DNA of 33,333 bases from CAZFQG01 sp964520785. GTDB lineage: Bacteria; Planctomycetota; Planctomycetia; Pirellulales; Thermoguttaceae. The stretch lies in contig CAZFQG010000052.1 in assembly GCA_964520785.1 (NCBI GenBank), forward strand, positions 1 to 33,333, written 5' to 3'. A program made the translations under genes and the position numbers. The notes below the pieces were generated by a model that had not been told where the DNA came from, searched no databases, and saw nothing but the letters and a program-made list of their open reading frames with translations. This document shows positions 17,130 through 24,068 of the stretch, in pieces; the first letter of the stretch is position 1; the number at the start of each line of letters is the position of its first letter.

Positions 17130-17290
17130 CTAGTAATCCAGCCGCAACGCCGTCGCCGCTTGGTTCACCCCGTACGTTTCCGCCATCTTCACCGCCACCG
17201 TCCAGAGCGGCTCGGGAATCCCCGCCTGCCCCTTCCGCTCCCCGCGCCACTCTTCAAACCGCCGCTGAACGCCCCGCAACCGCGAGAGCG
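17130..17290 (-). pseudogene. Fragment of transposon-associated HTH protein
   Basis: The minus-strand frame encodes 'RRFEEWRGERKG', 'IPEPLWTVAVKMAETYGVNQ' and 'AATALRLDY', then a TAG (17132-17130). This matches the small HTH proteins that precede transposases ('RIPEPLW..AV.LA..YGV..TA..LRLDYY.LKKR'), but it stops exactly where the conserved 'LDYY.LK' tail should continue. No start codon or ribosome site is evident. The N-terminal side runs into a simple repeat. It is a decayed fragment. Confidence 0.55.
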
Positions 17291-17305
17291 AGAGCGAGAG
17301 CGAGA
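17282..17305 (+). repeat. Tandem hexamer (GCGAGA)x4
   Basis: Four perfect copies of GCGAGA, followed by a partial copy. On the minus strand it encodes a Ser-Leu run inside the broken HTH fragment. Confidence 0.9.
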
Positions 17306-17506
17306 GAGGCGACCGCGCGTGACCGCGATCGCAGACGTGCGGGCGAGCGAACCTCGCCCTGCTTGCCGGTATCCATCCGCCGTCCTTCAAAAAGCCATCA
17401 AGTTCCGTACTGACAGCGAACAATACCAAACCACGCCCGGGGGCGCGTCTTGCACGCTTGCCGAAAGGACACCACCTGCCCCCCAAAAGCACTCGATTCT
17501 CGAGTT

Positions 17507-18625
17507 TCACCAGCGGTAACGCTCCGCCGACGCGACTCGGGGGGCGCCCTCTCGGGCGTAGAATTCGGCCCAGGCGAGATGCCGTGTCCTATAGGCTTCC
17601 TCCGTAGCGGGAGGGAGTTCGCGGATATCCGCGCGACCCGTGTACTCGATGGTCATTTTCCTTCTGAGGAAGAAGTTTCCGATGGCGACGGATTTGTGCG
17701 TGGAGAACGGAAACAGCCGGTCCAAATCCGGGATGACCAAGCCTTTCTTTACGGAAGCTGCCAAGACCTCCGGATCCCACTTGTCAAACCCCGAGACACG
17801 GCTTCCGTACCATGGATGCATGTTTAGTCCCCCGGTTATGATTATGTCATCCTCTTTTGGAACGGCCTCTGCCGCGGTCTCGAAAACCTCAACCATCGTC
17901 TTCATTTCGCGTAACGCGATCCGAGCGTCGTCAATCGGGATCCGCTCGTCATCCGCGGAGCAATCCATCGGAATGTAGGCGTTGATCAGACAAAAGGTAA
18001 ATGCGTCGGCCGGTTGGGGGCCTCGAACACGAAAGTGTCCCACGAGCGGCCGGTATCGGAACCCTTTTCCGGCGATGTCGACCGTGAAGAGGTTCCGCAG
18101 ATCGGTTTCGATGGAACCCTTCTTGAAAATGAACGCGTTGTACTGGCGGACTACCCCTCGGTTGACGTCGGGGTCGACCGCGAAGTCGAATTCATCGGAC
18201 TCCCGATTCATCTCTTCGACCAGGTCAAGGAGGAGGCGAGGATTGTCGGACTGGATCCCCTGGATTGCGATAAGATCGAATTCTCGAACCGAGGTTGCCA
18301 GGAGTTCCGGAGGGTAACCCTTTGAGCCGCTTCCCCCGGGACGGGGGTCGAGATTCAACGTCGCGATTCGGATGTACGGCCGTTCCTCCATGCGGCGGGA
18401 AACGGAAACGGCCTGTACCGCGTCACTCGCGGTCGAGATCGCGTTCTCTCTCCAAGAAACGACCAATCGCCCATCTTGTCGTTCCAGCCGGTAGTTCGTA
18501 TACAGATAGTACGATGCCCCGGCGACACCCGCTAAGAGAAGTAGCTTTAATAGGGGGTGTCCCGACGGCTTTTTCTCCGGTGGTTTGTTCTGGCCATCCT
18601 CTTTTTTTTCTTCGGCTTCGCCCAT
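17507..18625 (-). CDS. Membrane-anchored EEP-fold (endonuclease/exonuclease/phosphatase-like) protein, probably inactive
   Basis: 372 residues from the ATG at 18625, with AGGAGG 5 nt upstream. A charged cytoplasmic start (~1-22, rich in E and K) is followed by one membrane helix (~24-42, 'LLKLLLLAGVAGASYYLY'). From ~85 there is an EEP fold: 'YIRIATLNLDP', 'EFDLIAIQGIQSDNPRLL', 'RGVVRQYNAFIFKKG', 'FTFCLINAYIP' and 'DDIIITGGLNMHPWYGSR'. Active family members need Glu in 'QE', Asp in 'GDFN' and His in the late 'SDH'. Here these read Q-G, G-G-L-N and no SDH, so metal-dependent hydrolysis is unlikely. It may be a binding or scaffold protein. It stands alone, convergent with debris and divergent from the HEAT gene. 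Confidence 0.75.
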   Translation of the reverse strand: MGEAEEKKEDGQNKPPEKKPSGHPLLKLLLLAGVAGASYYLYTNYRLERQDGRLVVSWRENAISTASDAVQAVSVSRRMEERPYIRIATLNLDPRPGGSGSKGYPPELLATSVREFDLIAIQGIQSDNPRLLLDLVEEMNRESDEFDFAVDPDVNRGVVRQYNAFIFKKGSIETDLRNLFTVDIAGKGFRYRPLVGHFRVRGPQPADAFTFCLINAYIPMDCSADDERIPIDDARIALREMKTMVEVFETAAEAVPKEDDIIITGGLNMHPWYGSRVSGFDKWDPEVLAASVKKGLVIPDLDRLFPFSTHKSVAIGNFFLRRKMTIEYTGRADIRELPPATEEAYRTRHLAWAEFYAREGAPRVASAERYRW

Positions 18626-18770
18626 TGGGCCTCCTCGACTCTTAAAAGCCCGCCCCTCTCAATCATCGGCCCGGCATAGTACCCGGTTTATGATCAAAGG
18701 TCCTGTTTCGGCCAAACAAGAGCAGGTTCCAAATGCATCAGAAAGGCACAGACCGAACGACCCGAATAAA

Positions 18771-18790
18771 CCGCATCCGCGGGGTTTTTT
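18771..18790 (+). terminator. Weak hairpin plus T6 run
   Basis: CCGC-atcc-GCGG (18771-18782) is followed by GG and TTTTTT (18785-18790). The stem is only 4 bp, with some extension by AAA/TTT. No + strand gene lies directly upstream, so its role is doubtful. Confidence 0.2.
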
Positions 18791-18791
18791 C

Positions 18792-18821
18792 TTGAAAAAT
18801 CAAGGCGTATCTCGGTATACT
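18792..18821 (+). promoter_or_regulatory. Candidate sigma-70 promoter of the HEAT-repeat gene
   Basis: TTGAAA (18792-18797), an 18-bp spacer, TATACT (18816-18821). Both boxes match consensus at 5 of 6 positions. The predicted start near 18828 leaves about 41 nt before the ATG at 18869. Confidence 0.5.
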
Positions 18822-18868
18822 CACGGTAGTGAAGGGACGCCCCAGAACCGCCGAAGAGGGTACACGCG

Positions 18869-20206
18869 ATGCAATCAGATTCAATCCATCCGCCGATCCT
18901 TTCCCTTTTCTCCCCCGCGTATGCGTTGCGCGCGGTTGGCCTGAGTCGGGTTTCCGGACTTGGCAAGGCGGAAAGCGGGACGCGAAATGCCGCGGGACGC
19001 CCCTTTCTCACGACGCGTCTCGTACTGCTCTTCGCCGTTTGGATGATGTTCGCCCAGGCCATTTCCCAATGCAGGGCCGACGCGCTTCAACTGAAGACCG
19101 GCGGCCGGCTCATCGGCCGGATTCTCAATCCCGAGGAGACGCCGCGAGAGTCGTGGCGCATCGAAACGCTATCCGGAGGGTTGGTTGCCCTGGAGGTCCA
19201 TCAGGTGACGGAACCGGTGTTCCAGTCGCCGGAAGAGCTGGAATACGAGCGGCGGGCCGCGGCGTGTGCCGATACGCCGGACGACCTGTGGAAGCTGGCC
19301 GAATGGTGCCGCGAGAACAAGCTGAACGAAGAACGGACGGCCATTCTGGAACGAATTCTGGAGCTGGATACGGACTACGCGAACGCCCGGTATGCTCTTG
19401 GATACAGCCAATTCCGCAGCGAGTGGAAAACACAGCGGCAGGCGATGGAAGAGCAGGGCTACGTCATGTATAAGGGGCGGTGGCGTCTGCCGCAGGAGGT
19501 GGAGCTTTTGAAGCGGAAGGAATCTCAGAACCTGGCCGAGAAGGAATGGTTTCAGAAGCTGAAGGTCCTGCGGAGCCGGCTCGACGGGGAGCAAGGGGAG
19601 GCCGCCCGGAGAGAGCTGCTGTCGATCGAAACGCCGGACGCGGTTGCGGCGTTGGCGCAGTCGCTGGAGGAGGACCCCAGGCGGCCGGCGCGGGTCCTTT
19701 ACGCGGAATCGCTGGGGCGCATCGATTCTCCGTCGGCCCATGCCGTGCTGGCGGAGCGGGCCATGACCGATCCGGACGAAGAGGTTCGTCTGAGCTGTCT
19801 CGATCAACTCCGCGGCAAAGACCTACCGGAAGTCGTGGCGTTCTTCGTGAAGCGGCTTTCCAGCAAGGATAACCGGGAGGTGAACCTCGCCGGCGTCGCC
19901 TTGCGGCACGTCCACAACACCAGCGCCATCCGCCCTCTGATCGATGCGCTGGTTACCACGCACAAGTTCCAAATTTCTCCCTCCCCGGCCGGGAGCATGT
20001 CGACCTCGTTCAACAGTGCCGGCGGCGGAGGGCTCTCCTTGAACCAGAAACCGAAGATCGTTAGGCGGAACATCCCGAACCAGGCGGTACTGGATGCCCT
20101 GGTCTCGATTACCGGAATGAACTTCAGCTTCGACGCCGTTGCCTGGAACGCCTGGTACGCGGCCGCCTCCAAACGTCCCGACTTCGACGCCCGGCGCGAC
20201 CCGTAA
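18869..20206 (+). CDS. Exported HEAT-repeat protein of unknown function
   Basis: 445 residues from the ATG at 18869. A hydrophobic stretch at ~50-66 ('LVLLFAVWMMFAQAIS') looks like a signal peptide or anchor, set unusually far in, so the true start may be later. After it comes an SH3-like/AgrB-type opening, 'LQLKTGGRLIGRILNPEE', common in planctomycete proteins that handle membrane-side stress. A TPR-like helical segment follows (~125-180). At ~245-345 are HEAT-like repeats ('ETPDAVAALAQSLEED', 'DSPSAHAVLAERAMTDPDEE', 'DLPEVVAFFVKRLSSKDN'). The end is Gly/Ser-rich, then 'RRNIPNQAVLDALVSITGMN'. No catalytic motif was seen. It is probably a periplasmic protein-interaction scaffold. It is transcribed alone. 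Confidence 0.75.
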   Translation: MQSDSIHPPILSLFSPAYALRAVGLSRVSGLGKAESGTRNAAGRPFLTTRLVLLFAVWMMFAQAISQCRADALQLKTGGRLIGRILNPEETPRESWRIETLSGGLVALEVHQVTEPVFQSPEELEYERRAAACADTPDDLWKLAEWCRENKLNEERTAILERILELDTDYANARYALGYSQFRSEWKTQRQAMEEQGYVMYKGRWRLPQEVELLKRKESQNLAEKEWFQKLKVLRSRLDGEQGEAARRELLSIETPDAVAALAQSLEEDPRRPARVLYAESLGRIDSPSAHAVLAERAMTDPDEEVRLSCLDQLRGKDLPEVVAFFVKRLSSKDNREVNLAGVALRHVHNTSAIRPLIDALVTTHKFQISPSPAGSMSTSFNSAGGGGLSLNQKPKIVRRNIPNQAVLDALVSITGMNFSFDAVAWNAWYAAASKRPDFDARRDP

Positions 20207-20488
20207 ACCAAGTCGGGCGGTGCGCGAGCGGCGGAGTTTTTCCGGAGACCCTTTCGACCGAAAGCCGGACGCCTCGGTCCGCGCCTTTTCTCTTGCTTCG
20301 CGCGGGTCGGCCGCGCCGGAGGCTCCCAGCGGCCGTCCTCCATTGCACTCGTTTTCGACAAAAAGCGTGACTGGCTGAATCCAAACGGGCTTGGCCGGCG
20401 AATCACCTCATGAAACGCGAAATCGCTCACGGTTGAGCGGTTGGATTCATGTTTCGCCTACCCAAACCATTTTTTAGGAGTGTGTGAG

Positions 20489-21286
20489 ATGACGAAACTC
20501 TCATTAGTATTTCTGATTGCCGCGTTGGTCGTCGCCCAAGCCTCGGTTCCCGCCTATGCGGACTGCCAGAAGTGCGAGAAAGACCAGGCGAAAGCAAAAG
20601 ATATCGTCGATACCGCGGTGTCGGCCGGTGAATTCAAGACCCTTGCGGCTGCCCTCCAAGCGGCCGGCCTGGTGGAGACGCTTAAAGGCGAGGGCCCCTT
20701 CACGGTCTTCGCGCCTACCGACAAGGCGTTCGGAAAACTGCCCAAGGGAACGGTCGAGGAATTGCTCAAGCCGGAGAACAAAGAAAAACTCATTGCCGTC
20801 CTGACATACCACGTCGTCCCCGGCAAGGTCCTCGCGGAGGACGTCGTAAAGCTCTCCAAGGCGAAGACCGTGCAGGGCTCGGAAGTCAAGATCACCGTCA
20901 AGGACGGCAAGGTGAAATTGAACAATGCGAAAGTCACGGCCACCGACATTCAAGCCTCCAACGGCGTGATCCATGTCATCAATAGGGTCATTTTGCCGCC
21001 GGAGGAAAAGAAGGATTCCGCCCGCTCCGAGGCAATCCAGACCATCCGGGCCGCGATTCATGAGGGATCGAATCTCTACAACACGGGTCATCACGGGGCC
21101 TGTGCCGAGCTATATCAGGAAACGGCCAGGCGGCTGATGGCGATGTCTCCGTCTCCGCTGGAAACGAATTCGCACGCGGCCCTTCAATCCGCCGTGAACC
21201 ATAGCAGCGAGATGAGCTGTAGCGATTCGAAAGCCTGGGCGATGCGCAGAGCCTTGGAGAAGGCCTATGCATCGTTGACCCGATAG
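20489..21286 (+). CDS. Secreted fasciclin (FAS1) domain protein with extra C-terminal helical domain
   Basis: 265 residues. The ATG at 20489 has TAGGAG 8 nt upstream and begins a signal peptide ('KLSLVFLIAALVVAQASV', cleavage near 'AYA-DC'). A longer frame back to 20441 would spoil it. Just after cleavage, 'DCQKCEKD' gives a CxxC pair. The FAS1 domain (~35-170) has the H1 'FTVFAPTDKAFGKLP', 'LTYHVVPGKV' and the H2 'NGVIHVINRVILPP'. Residues ~178-265 form a second, helical region with His and Cys ('NTGHHGACAELYQE', 'NHSSEMSCSDSKAWAMRRAL') not found in simple FAS1 proteins. FAS1 proteins usually mediate adhesion. The gene ends at a strong intrinsic terminator. Confidence 0.88.
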   Translation: MTKLSLVFLIAALVVAQASVPAYADCQKCEKDQAKAKDIVDTAVSAGEFKTLAAALQAAGLVETLKGEGPFTVFAPTDKAFGKLPKGTVEELLKPENKEKLIAVLTYHVVPGKVLAEDVVKLSKAKTVQGSEVKITVKDGKVKLNNAKVTATDIQASNGVIHVINRVILPPEEKKDSARSEAIQTIRAAIHEGSNLYNTGHHGACAELYQETARRLMAMSPSPLETNSHAALQSAVNHSSEMSCSDSKAWAMRRALEKAYASLTR

Positions 21287-21350
21287 ACGTTATGGTTAAT
21301 CAGACGGTCTTGCGAGAACGAGCCTCCGACGTTTTTTGCAGGAATCATTC

Positions 21351-21386
21351 GGGCCCGGGATCTTCGGATCCCGGGCCCCATTTCTT
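21351..21386 (+). terminator. Strong intrinsic terminator with UUCG tetraloop
   Basis: A perfect 12-bp stem, GGGCCCGGGATC (21351-21362) with GATCCCGGGCCC (21367-21378), closed by the very stable loop TTCG. It is followed by CATTTCTT. It ends the fasciclin transcript, and it lies inside the longest reading frame of the next gene, which rules out the upstream starts of that frame. Confidence 0.9.
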
Positions 21387-21463
21387 GGGGAAGACCGCAA
21401 TAACGCCCTTCACCTCCGGCATCTTCATCCGGCGGCCGGGAAATCCGCTCGAACCTGGCGCGG

Positions 21464-21492
21464 TAGACGGCTTGAGCCGGCGATGCTACAAT
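21464..21492 (+). promoter_or_regulatory. Candidate promoter of the sigma / anti-sigma / B12 operon
   Basis: TAGACG (21464-21469), a 17-bp spacer, TACAAT (21487-21492). It lies between the terminator and the sigma gene, with about 57 nt to the GTG start. The match is moderate; an ECF-type autoregulated promoter could exist instead. Confidence 0.4.
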
Positions 21493-21555
21493 ATCACCTT
21501 GTTCCCGGCCGTGGGCCCCCTTTTTCCGCCTCCCAATGTCCGGTTGTGTAATTCG

Positions 21556-22116
21556 GTGAGTGAAACCACGCTAGAACGGATTGCGGCGGGAGACTCCCCC
21601 GCCGTGGACGAGTGCCTCCGCAGATACGGTGGTCTGGTGTGGTCGCTTGCCAGGAAGTTCTGCCCCAACTATGCGGACGCCGAGGATGCGGTCCAGGAGG
21701 TGTTCATCGAGGTGTGGCGTCATGCGGGCCGGTTCGACCCCGCGGTGGCATCCGAGGCCACCTACATCACGATGATCGCGCGGAGACGGCTGATCGACCG
21801 GTTTCGACGTCGCGGCCGGGAGTTGGACGCGGCCTCGCTTCCGGAGGAAACGATCGATCCGGCGTCGGCGCACGAAGCCCGGGCCGAAATCGAAGAGGAG
21901 GCCGCCCTGGCGCGGGAGTACTTGGGGCGGCTGCGGCCGGAGGAGCGGGAGGTTCTCGAATTCTCGATTACCCATGGGCTGTCTCAAAGTCAAATTGCCG
22001 AGGCCACGGACCTTCCTCTGGGAACCGTGAAGACGCACGCCCGGCGCGGGTTGATACGGTTAAGGGAGCTGCTTGGCGCGGATCGGGTCGCGGTCGCGAA
22101 GGGGGATTCGCCATGA
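21556..22116 (+). CDS. ECF-type RNA polymerase sigma factor
   Basis: 186 residues from the GTG at 21556 (a TTG at 21544 is possible; neither has a clear ribosome site). Starts further upstream are excluded by the terminator at 21351-21386. Region 2 is at ~20-90: 'GLVWSLARKFCPNYADAEDA', 'VQEVFIEVWRHAGRFDP' and 'TMIARRRLIDRFRRR', for core binding and -10 recognition. A linker and region 4 follow at ~120-175: 'RPEEREVLEFSITHGLSQSQ', 'IAEATDLPLGTVKTHARRG', for -35 binding. The length is typical of ECF factors. Its stop overlaps the next start by ATGA, so the two are probably made in fixed ratio. With the small anti-sigma-like protein and the B12 sensor it forms a three-gene regulatory unit. Confidence 0.93.
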   Translation: MSETTLERIAAGDSPAVDECLRRYGGLVWSLARKFCPNYADAEDAVQEVFIEVWRHAGRFDPAVASEATYITMIARRRLIDRFRRRGRELDAASLPEETIDPASAHEARAEIEEEAALAREYLGRLRPEEREVLEFSITHGLSQSQIAEATDLPLGTVKTHARRGLIRLRELLGADRVAVAKGDSP

Positions 22117-22370
22117 ACGACCGGCGGAAATCGTGCGAGGAGAGAGCCCTCGAACTGCTCGCCGATGAGGCCCTCTTCGGACTGGACCCCGGCGAGCGGG
22201 AAGAACTCGATGCCCTGTTGGCCGATTTGCCCGATATCGACCGACATTGCATGCACTACGCCGCCGCGATCGTCCAGTTGGCGGGCCTCCCAGCGGAGCC
22301 GGAGCCGCTTCCGGCTTCCGTTCAACGACGAATCCGTTTCAGGGCACGTCACAGTTCGATGTTCGAGTGA
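22113..22370 (+). CDS. Small anti-sigma-like protein (85 residues, soluble)
   Basis: The ATG at 22113 overlaps the sigma stop (ATGA). The sequence 'ERALELLADEALFGLDPGER' and 'EELDALLADLPDIDRHCMHY' followed by 'AAAIVQLAGLPAEPEPLPAS' matches the N-terminal sigma-binding region of planctomycete anti-sigma factors. Here the protein ends after 'VQRRIRFRARHSSMFE', with no membrane helix and no sensor domain. No zinc-type HxxxCxxC motif is present; the only such residues are 'HCMHY'. It should be soluble, so the signal would have to come from another protein, and the next gene, 3 nt downstream, is a candidate. It was recognised by context and partial similarity only. Confidence 0.7.
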   Translation: MNDRRKSCEERALELLADEALFGLDPGEREELDALLADLPDIDRHCMHYAAAIVQLAGLPAEPEPLPASVQRRIRFRARHSSMFE

Positions 22371-22373
22371 ACC

Positions 22374-23438
22374 ATGAGCGAAAATCACGAGTTTCTCTCC
22401 GGGATTCTCCGTCAAGGGAGCCGCGCGCTGGCCGGCTACGCCGCGGAAGACCTGTTGAAGAAACACCCCGAGGCCGTAAGAGGATTCGACCCCGATCCGT
22501 TAGCCGGCTGGCGGAACTGGCTGGCCGCGCGAGTCGAGGAACTGGCCACGGCGATCGGCGCCGCTCGGCCTCGATTGTTCCTCTCCCAGGTGCGGTGGGG
22601 CAGGGCGCTGCTGCAATCGCGTGGAATCCCCTCCGAGAACCTCCGAAACGGGCTATCCTGCTTGCGGGACGTCCTCGCCACCGAACTGCCGGAACAGTGC
22701 CGAAGCACGGCCACCGAGTACGTCGACCAGGCATTGGCCGCCTTCGACGAGCCCCCGGCCGACCTTTCGACGCGGCTGCTTTCCGATACGCCGGCGGGGC
22801 GGCTGGCCTCGACCTTCCTGCTGGCTTTGTTCGAAGGGGACCGTCGCCGCGCCACCGGATTGATTCTGGATGCTTTGGAGCGCGGAGACGACGTTCGCGA
22901 ACTCTACTTGCACGTTCTGCTGCCTGCCCAAGAGGAAATCGGACGGATGTGGGCGGCCAACGAAATCAACATCGCCGAGGAGCACTTCGCGACCCAGACC
23001 ACGAAGATGGTGATGACCCGGTTGCTCGCTTCCGCGAAGGTAAAACCCCTCAACGGCATGACAATGGTCGCCGCGGCGGTCGCGGGCAACCAGCACGACA
23101 TCGGGCTGCAGGCCGTCACGGACTTCTTTGAAATCGACGGTTGGCGGACGGTTTTGCTCGGAGCCAACGTCCCGGCGCGCGACCTGGCTCAGGCGGTCGA
23201 CTACTTCGACGCGGACCTGCTCGGGCTGTCCGTTTCCCTGCCGACGCAAATCGAGGCCGCCAAGACGGCGATCCGGGCCGTCCGAGACAGTGCTCGGGGG
23301 GCCGAAGTCAAAATCCTGCTCGGCGGCGGTGCGTTCAGGGATTCCGACGATCTACCAAGAGAACTGGGCGCCGACGGCTACGCGGCCGACGCGGTCGCGG
23401 CGTTGACCCTGGGACGCAAGCTCGTGGGACTCGAATAA
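22374..23438 (+). CDS. Cobalamin-binding protein with CarH-type photoreceptor motif
   Basis: 354 residues from the ATG at 22374, 3 nt after the anti-sigma-like gene. The N-terminal ~135 residues are helical and unassigned ('LFLSQVRWGRALLQSRGI'). Residues ~140-225 form the four-helix B12 cap, with 'GRMWAANEINIAEEHFATQ': W193, nine residues, E203, H204. This is the W-x9-EH motif of CarH/LitR, which covers the upper face of adenosylcobalamin. Residues ~228-354 are the Rossmann B12 domain. Its axial-ligand motif is 'NQHDIG' (H241; Asn in place of the usual Asp/Glu), then 'DGWRTVLLGANVP' and 'LLGLSVSLP', with 'ILLGGGAF'. There is no MerR DNA-binding domain, unlike CarH. Together with the sigma and anti-sigma genes it suggests control of the sigma factor by B12, and perhaps by light. 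Confidence 0.85.
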   Translation: MSENHEFLSGILRQGSRALAGYAAEDLLKKHPEAVRGFDPDPLAGWRNWLAARVEELATAIGAARPRLFLSQVRWGRALLQSRGIPSENLRNGLSCLRDVLATELPEQCRSTATEYVDQALAAFDEPPADLSTRLLSDTPAGRLASTFLLALFEGDRRRATGLILDALERGDDVRELYLHVLLPAQEEIGRMWAANEINIAEEHFATQTTKMVMTRLLASAKVKPLNGMTMVAAAVAGNQHDIGLQAVTDFFEIDGWRTVLLGANVPARDLAQAVDYFDADLLGLSVSLPTQIEAAKTAIRAVRDSARGAEVKILLGGGAFRDSDDLPRELGADGYAADAVAALTLGRKLVGLE

Positions 23439-23556
23439 ATGCCTGTTTAGGCAATCTGGGCAATTCAGGAAGACTCCTCTCTTCGGTACACGGCATTGTT
23501 GCGTCCCGCGGTCTTGGACAAGAGACGCAAGTTTCGCCGAAAAATCTCCCTTCAAG

Positions 23557-23572
23557 TGCAGAAAATTCTGCA
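23557..23572 (+). promoter_or_regulatory. Operator 1 for the BlaI-family repressor
   Basis: TGCAGAAAATTCTGCA, with 7-bp inverted arms around a 2-bp centre. It lies 8 bp upstream of the -35 box. It shares TGCAGA...TCTGCA with the second site 44 bp away. Confidence 0.7.
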
Positions 23573-23580
23573 TACGCCTA

Positions 23581-23608
23581 TTGACATCCCTCCCAAAATG
23601 TGCAGAAT
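23581..23608 (+). promoter_or_regulatory. Promoter of the blaI-like / M56 operon
   Basis: A perfect TTGACA (23581-23586), a 16-bp spacer, CAGAAT (23603-23608). The -10 is inside operator 2, so repressor binding would block polymerase. The start codon at 23652 leaves a ~36-nt leader with GGAGGA at 23638-23643. Confidence 0.6.
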
Positions 23609-23616
23609 GATCTGCA
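23601..23616 (+). promoter_or_regulatory. Operator 2 for the BlaI-family repressor
   Basis: TGCAGAATGATCTGCA, with 6-bp inverted arms and a 4-bp centre, covering the -10 box. It has the same arms as operator 1, and its centre is 44 bp from that site (about four helical turns), so both dimers would lie on a similar face. Confidence 0.7.
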
Positions 23617-23651
23617 TACCTGCCACGGACTCGTTTTGGAGGACGAAGATT

Positions 23652-24068
23652 ATGGTGAAGTTCACCGACGGCGAATTGGAAGTCATGCGGATTCTCTGGG
23701 AGCACGGCGAGATGAAGCCGGCGGAGATCCAGGAGGTCTTTCCCCGGTCGATCAAGAACGCCGCGCTTAGGTCCTTTCTGACCATCCTGGTCGAAAAGGG
23801 CCACGTCACCCGCCGGGCCAAGGGGAAGGCGTTCTACTATCGAGCCAAAACGCCGCAAGAGTCGACGTTCCGCTCGATGCTTGGCGACCTGGTCGACACC
23901 TTCTGCGGCGGCTCCAGCGAAGCCCTCCTCTGCCACCTGCTGGCCGAGGAAAAACTCTCCGAAAAAGAACTGCTCGAACTACGGCGCATGGCCCAAGAAG
24001 AGCGAGGAGAATCACGCTCTTCCGGCACATCCACGAACTCGAAGAAAGGCGGCAAGTCCAAATCATGA
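23652..24068 (+). CDS. BlaI/MecI/CopY-family repressor
   Basis: 138 residues from the ATG at 23652, with GGAGGA 8 nt upstream; the frame is open further back, but that would run through the operators. The winged helix is at ~3-75: 'FTDGELEVMRILWEHGEMKP', 'AEIQEVFP', 'LRSFLTILVEKGHVTRRAKG' and 'KAFYYRAKTPQE'. A C-terminal dimerisation helix region follows ('LVDTFCGGSSEALLCHLLAE'). The end is a Ser/Lys-rich tail. Such proteins repress their own promoter as dimers and are released when a membrane M56 protease is activated. The next gene encodes that kind of protease and overlaps by ATGA. The two palindromes upstream make autorepression very likely. Confidence 0.93.
   Translation: MVKFTDGELEVMRILWEHGEMKPAEIQEVFPRSIKNAALRSFLTILVEKGHVTRRAKGKAFYYRAKTPQESTFRSMLGDLVDTFCGGSSEALLCHLLAEEKLSEKELLELRRMAQEERGESRSSGTSTNSKKGGKSKS

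Larger units (their letters stand above)
16868..17506. other. Gene-poor scar region between transposase remnant and EEP-like gene
   Basis: About 640 bp with no intact gene. 16960-17110 is relatively AT-rich. On the minus strand, 17130-17290 holds a fragment of a transposon-associated HTH protein, next to a hexamer tandem repeat. The other open frames here look random. The region reads as debris of mobile elements. Confidence 0.55.

Noticed and set aside
17282..17305. Possible CRISPR-like or functional repeat array
   Set aside because: It is only a 24-bp hexamer tandem with no spacers; no array of spaced direct repeats was seen anywhere in the window.
21292..21555. Upstream extension of the sigma factor
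   Set aside because: It would contain the perfect terminator at 21351-21386 and unrelated residues; sigma homology begins right after the GTG at 21556.
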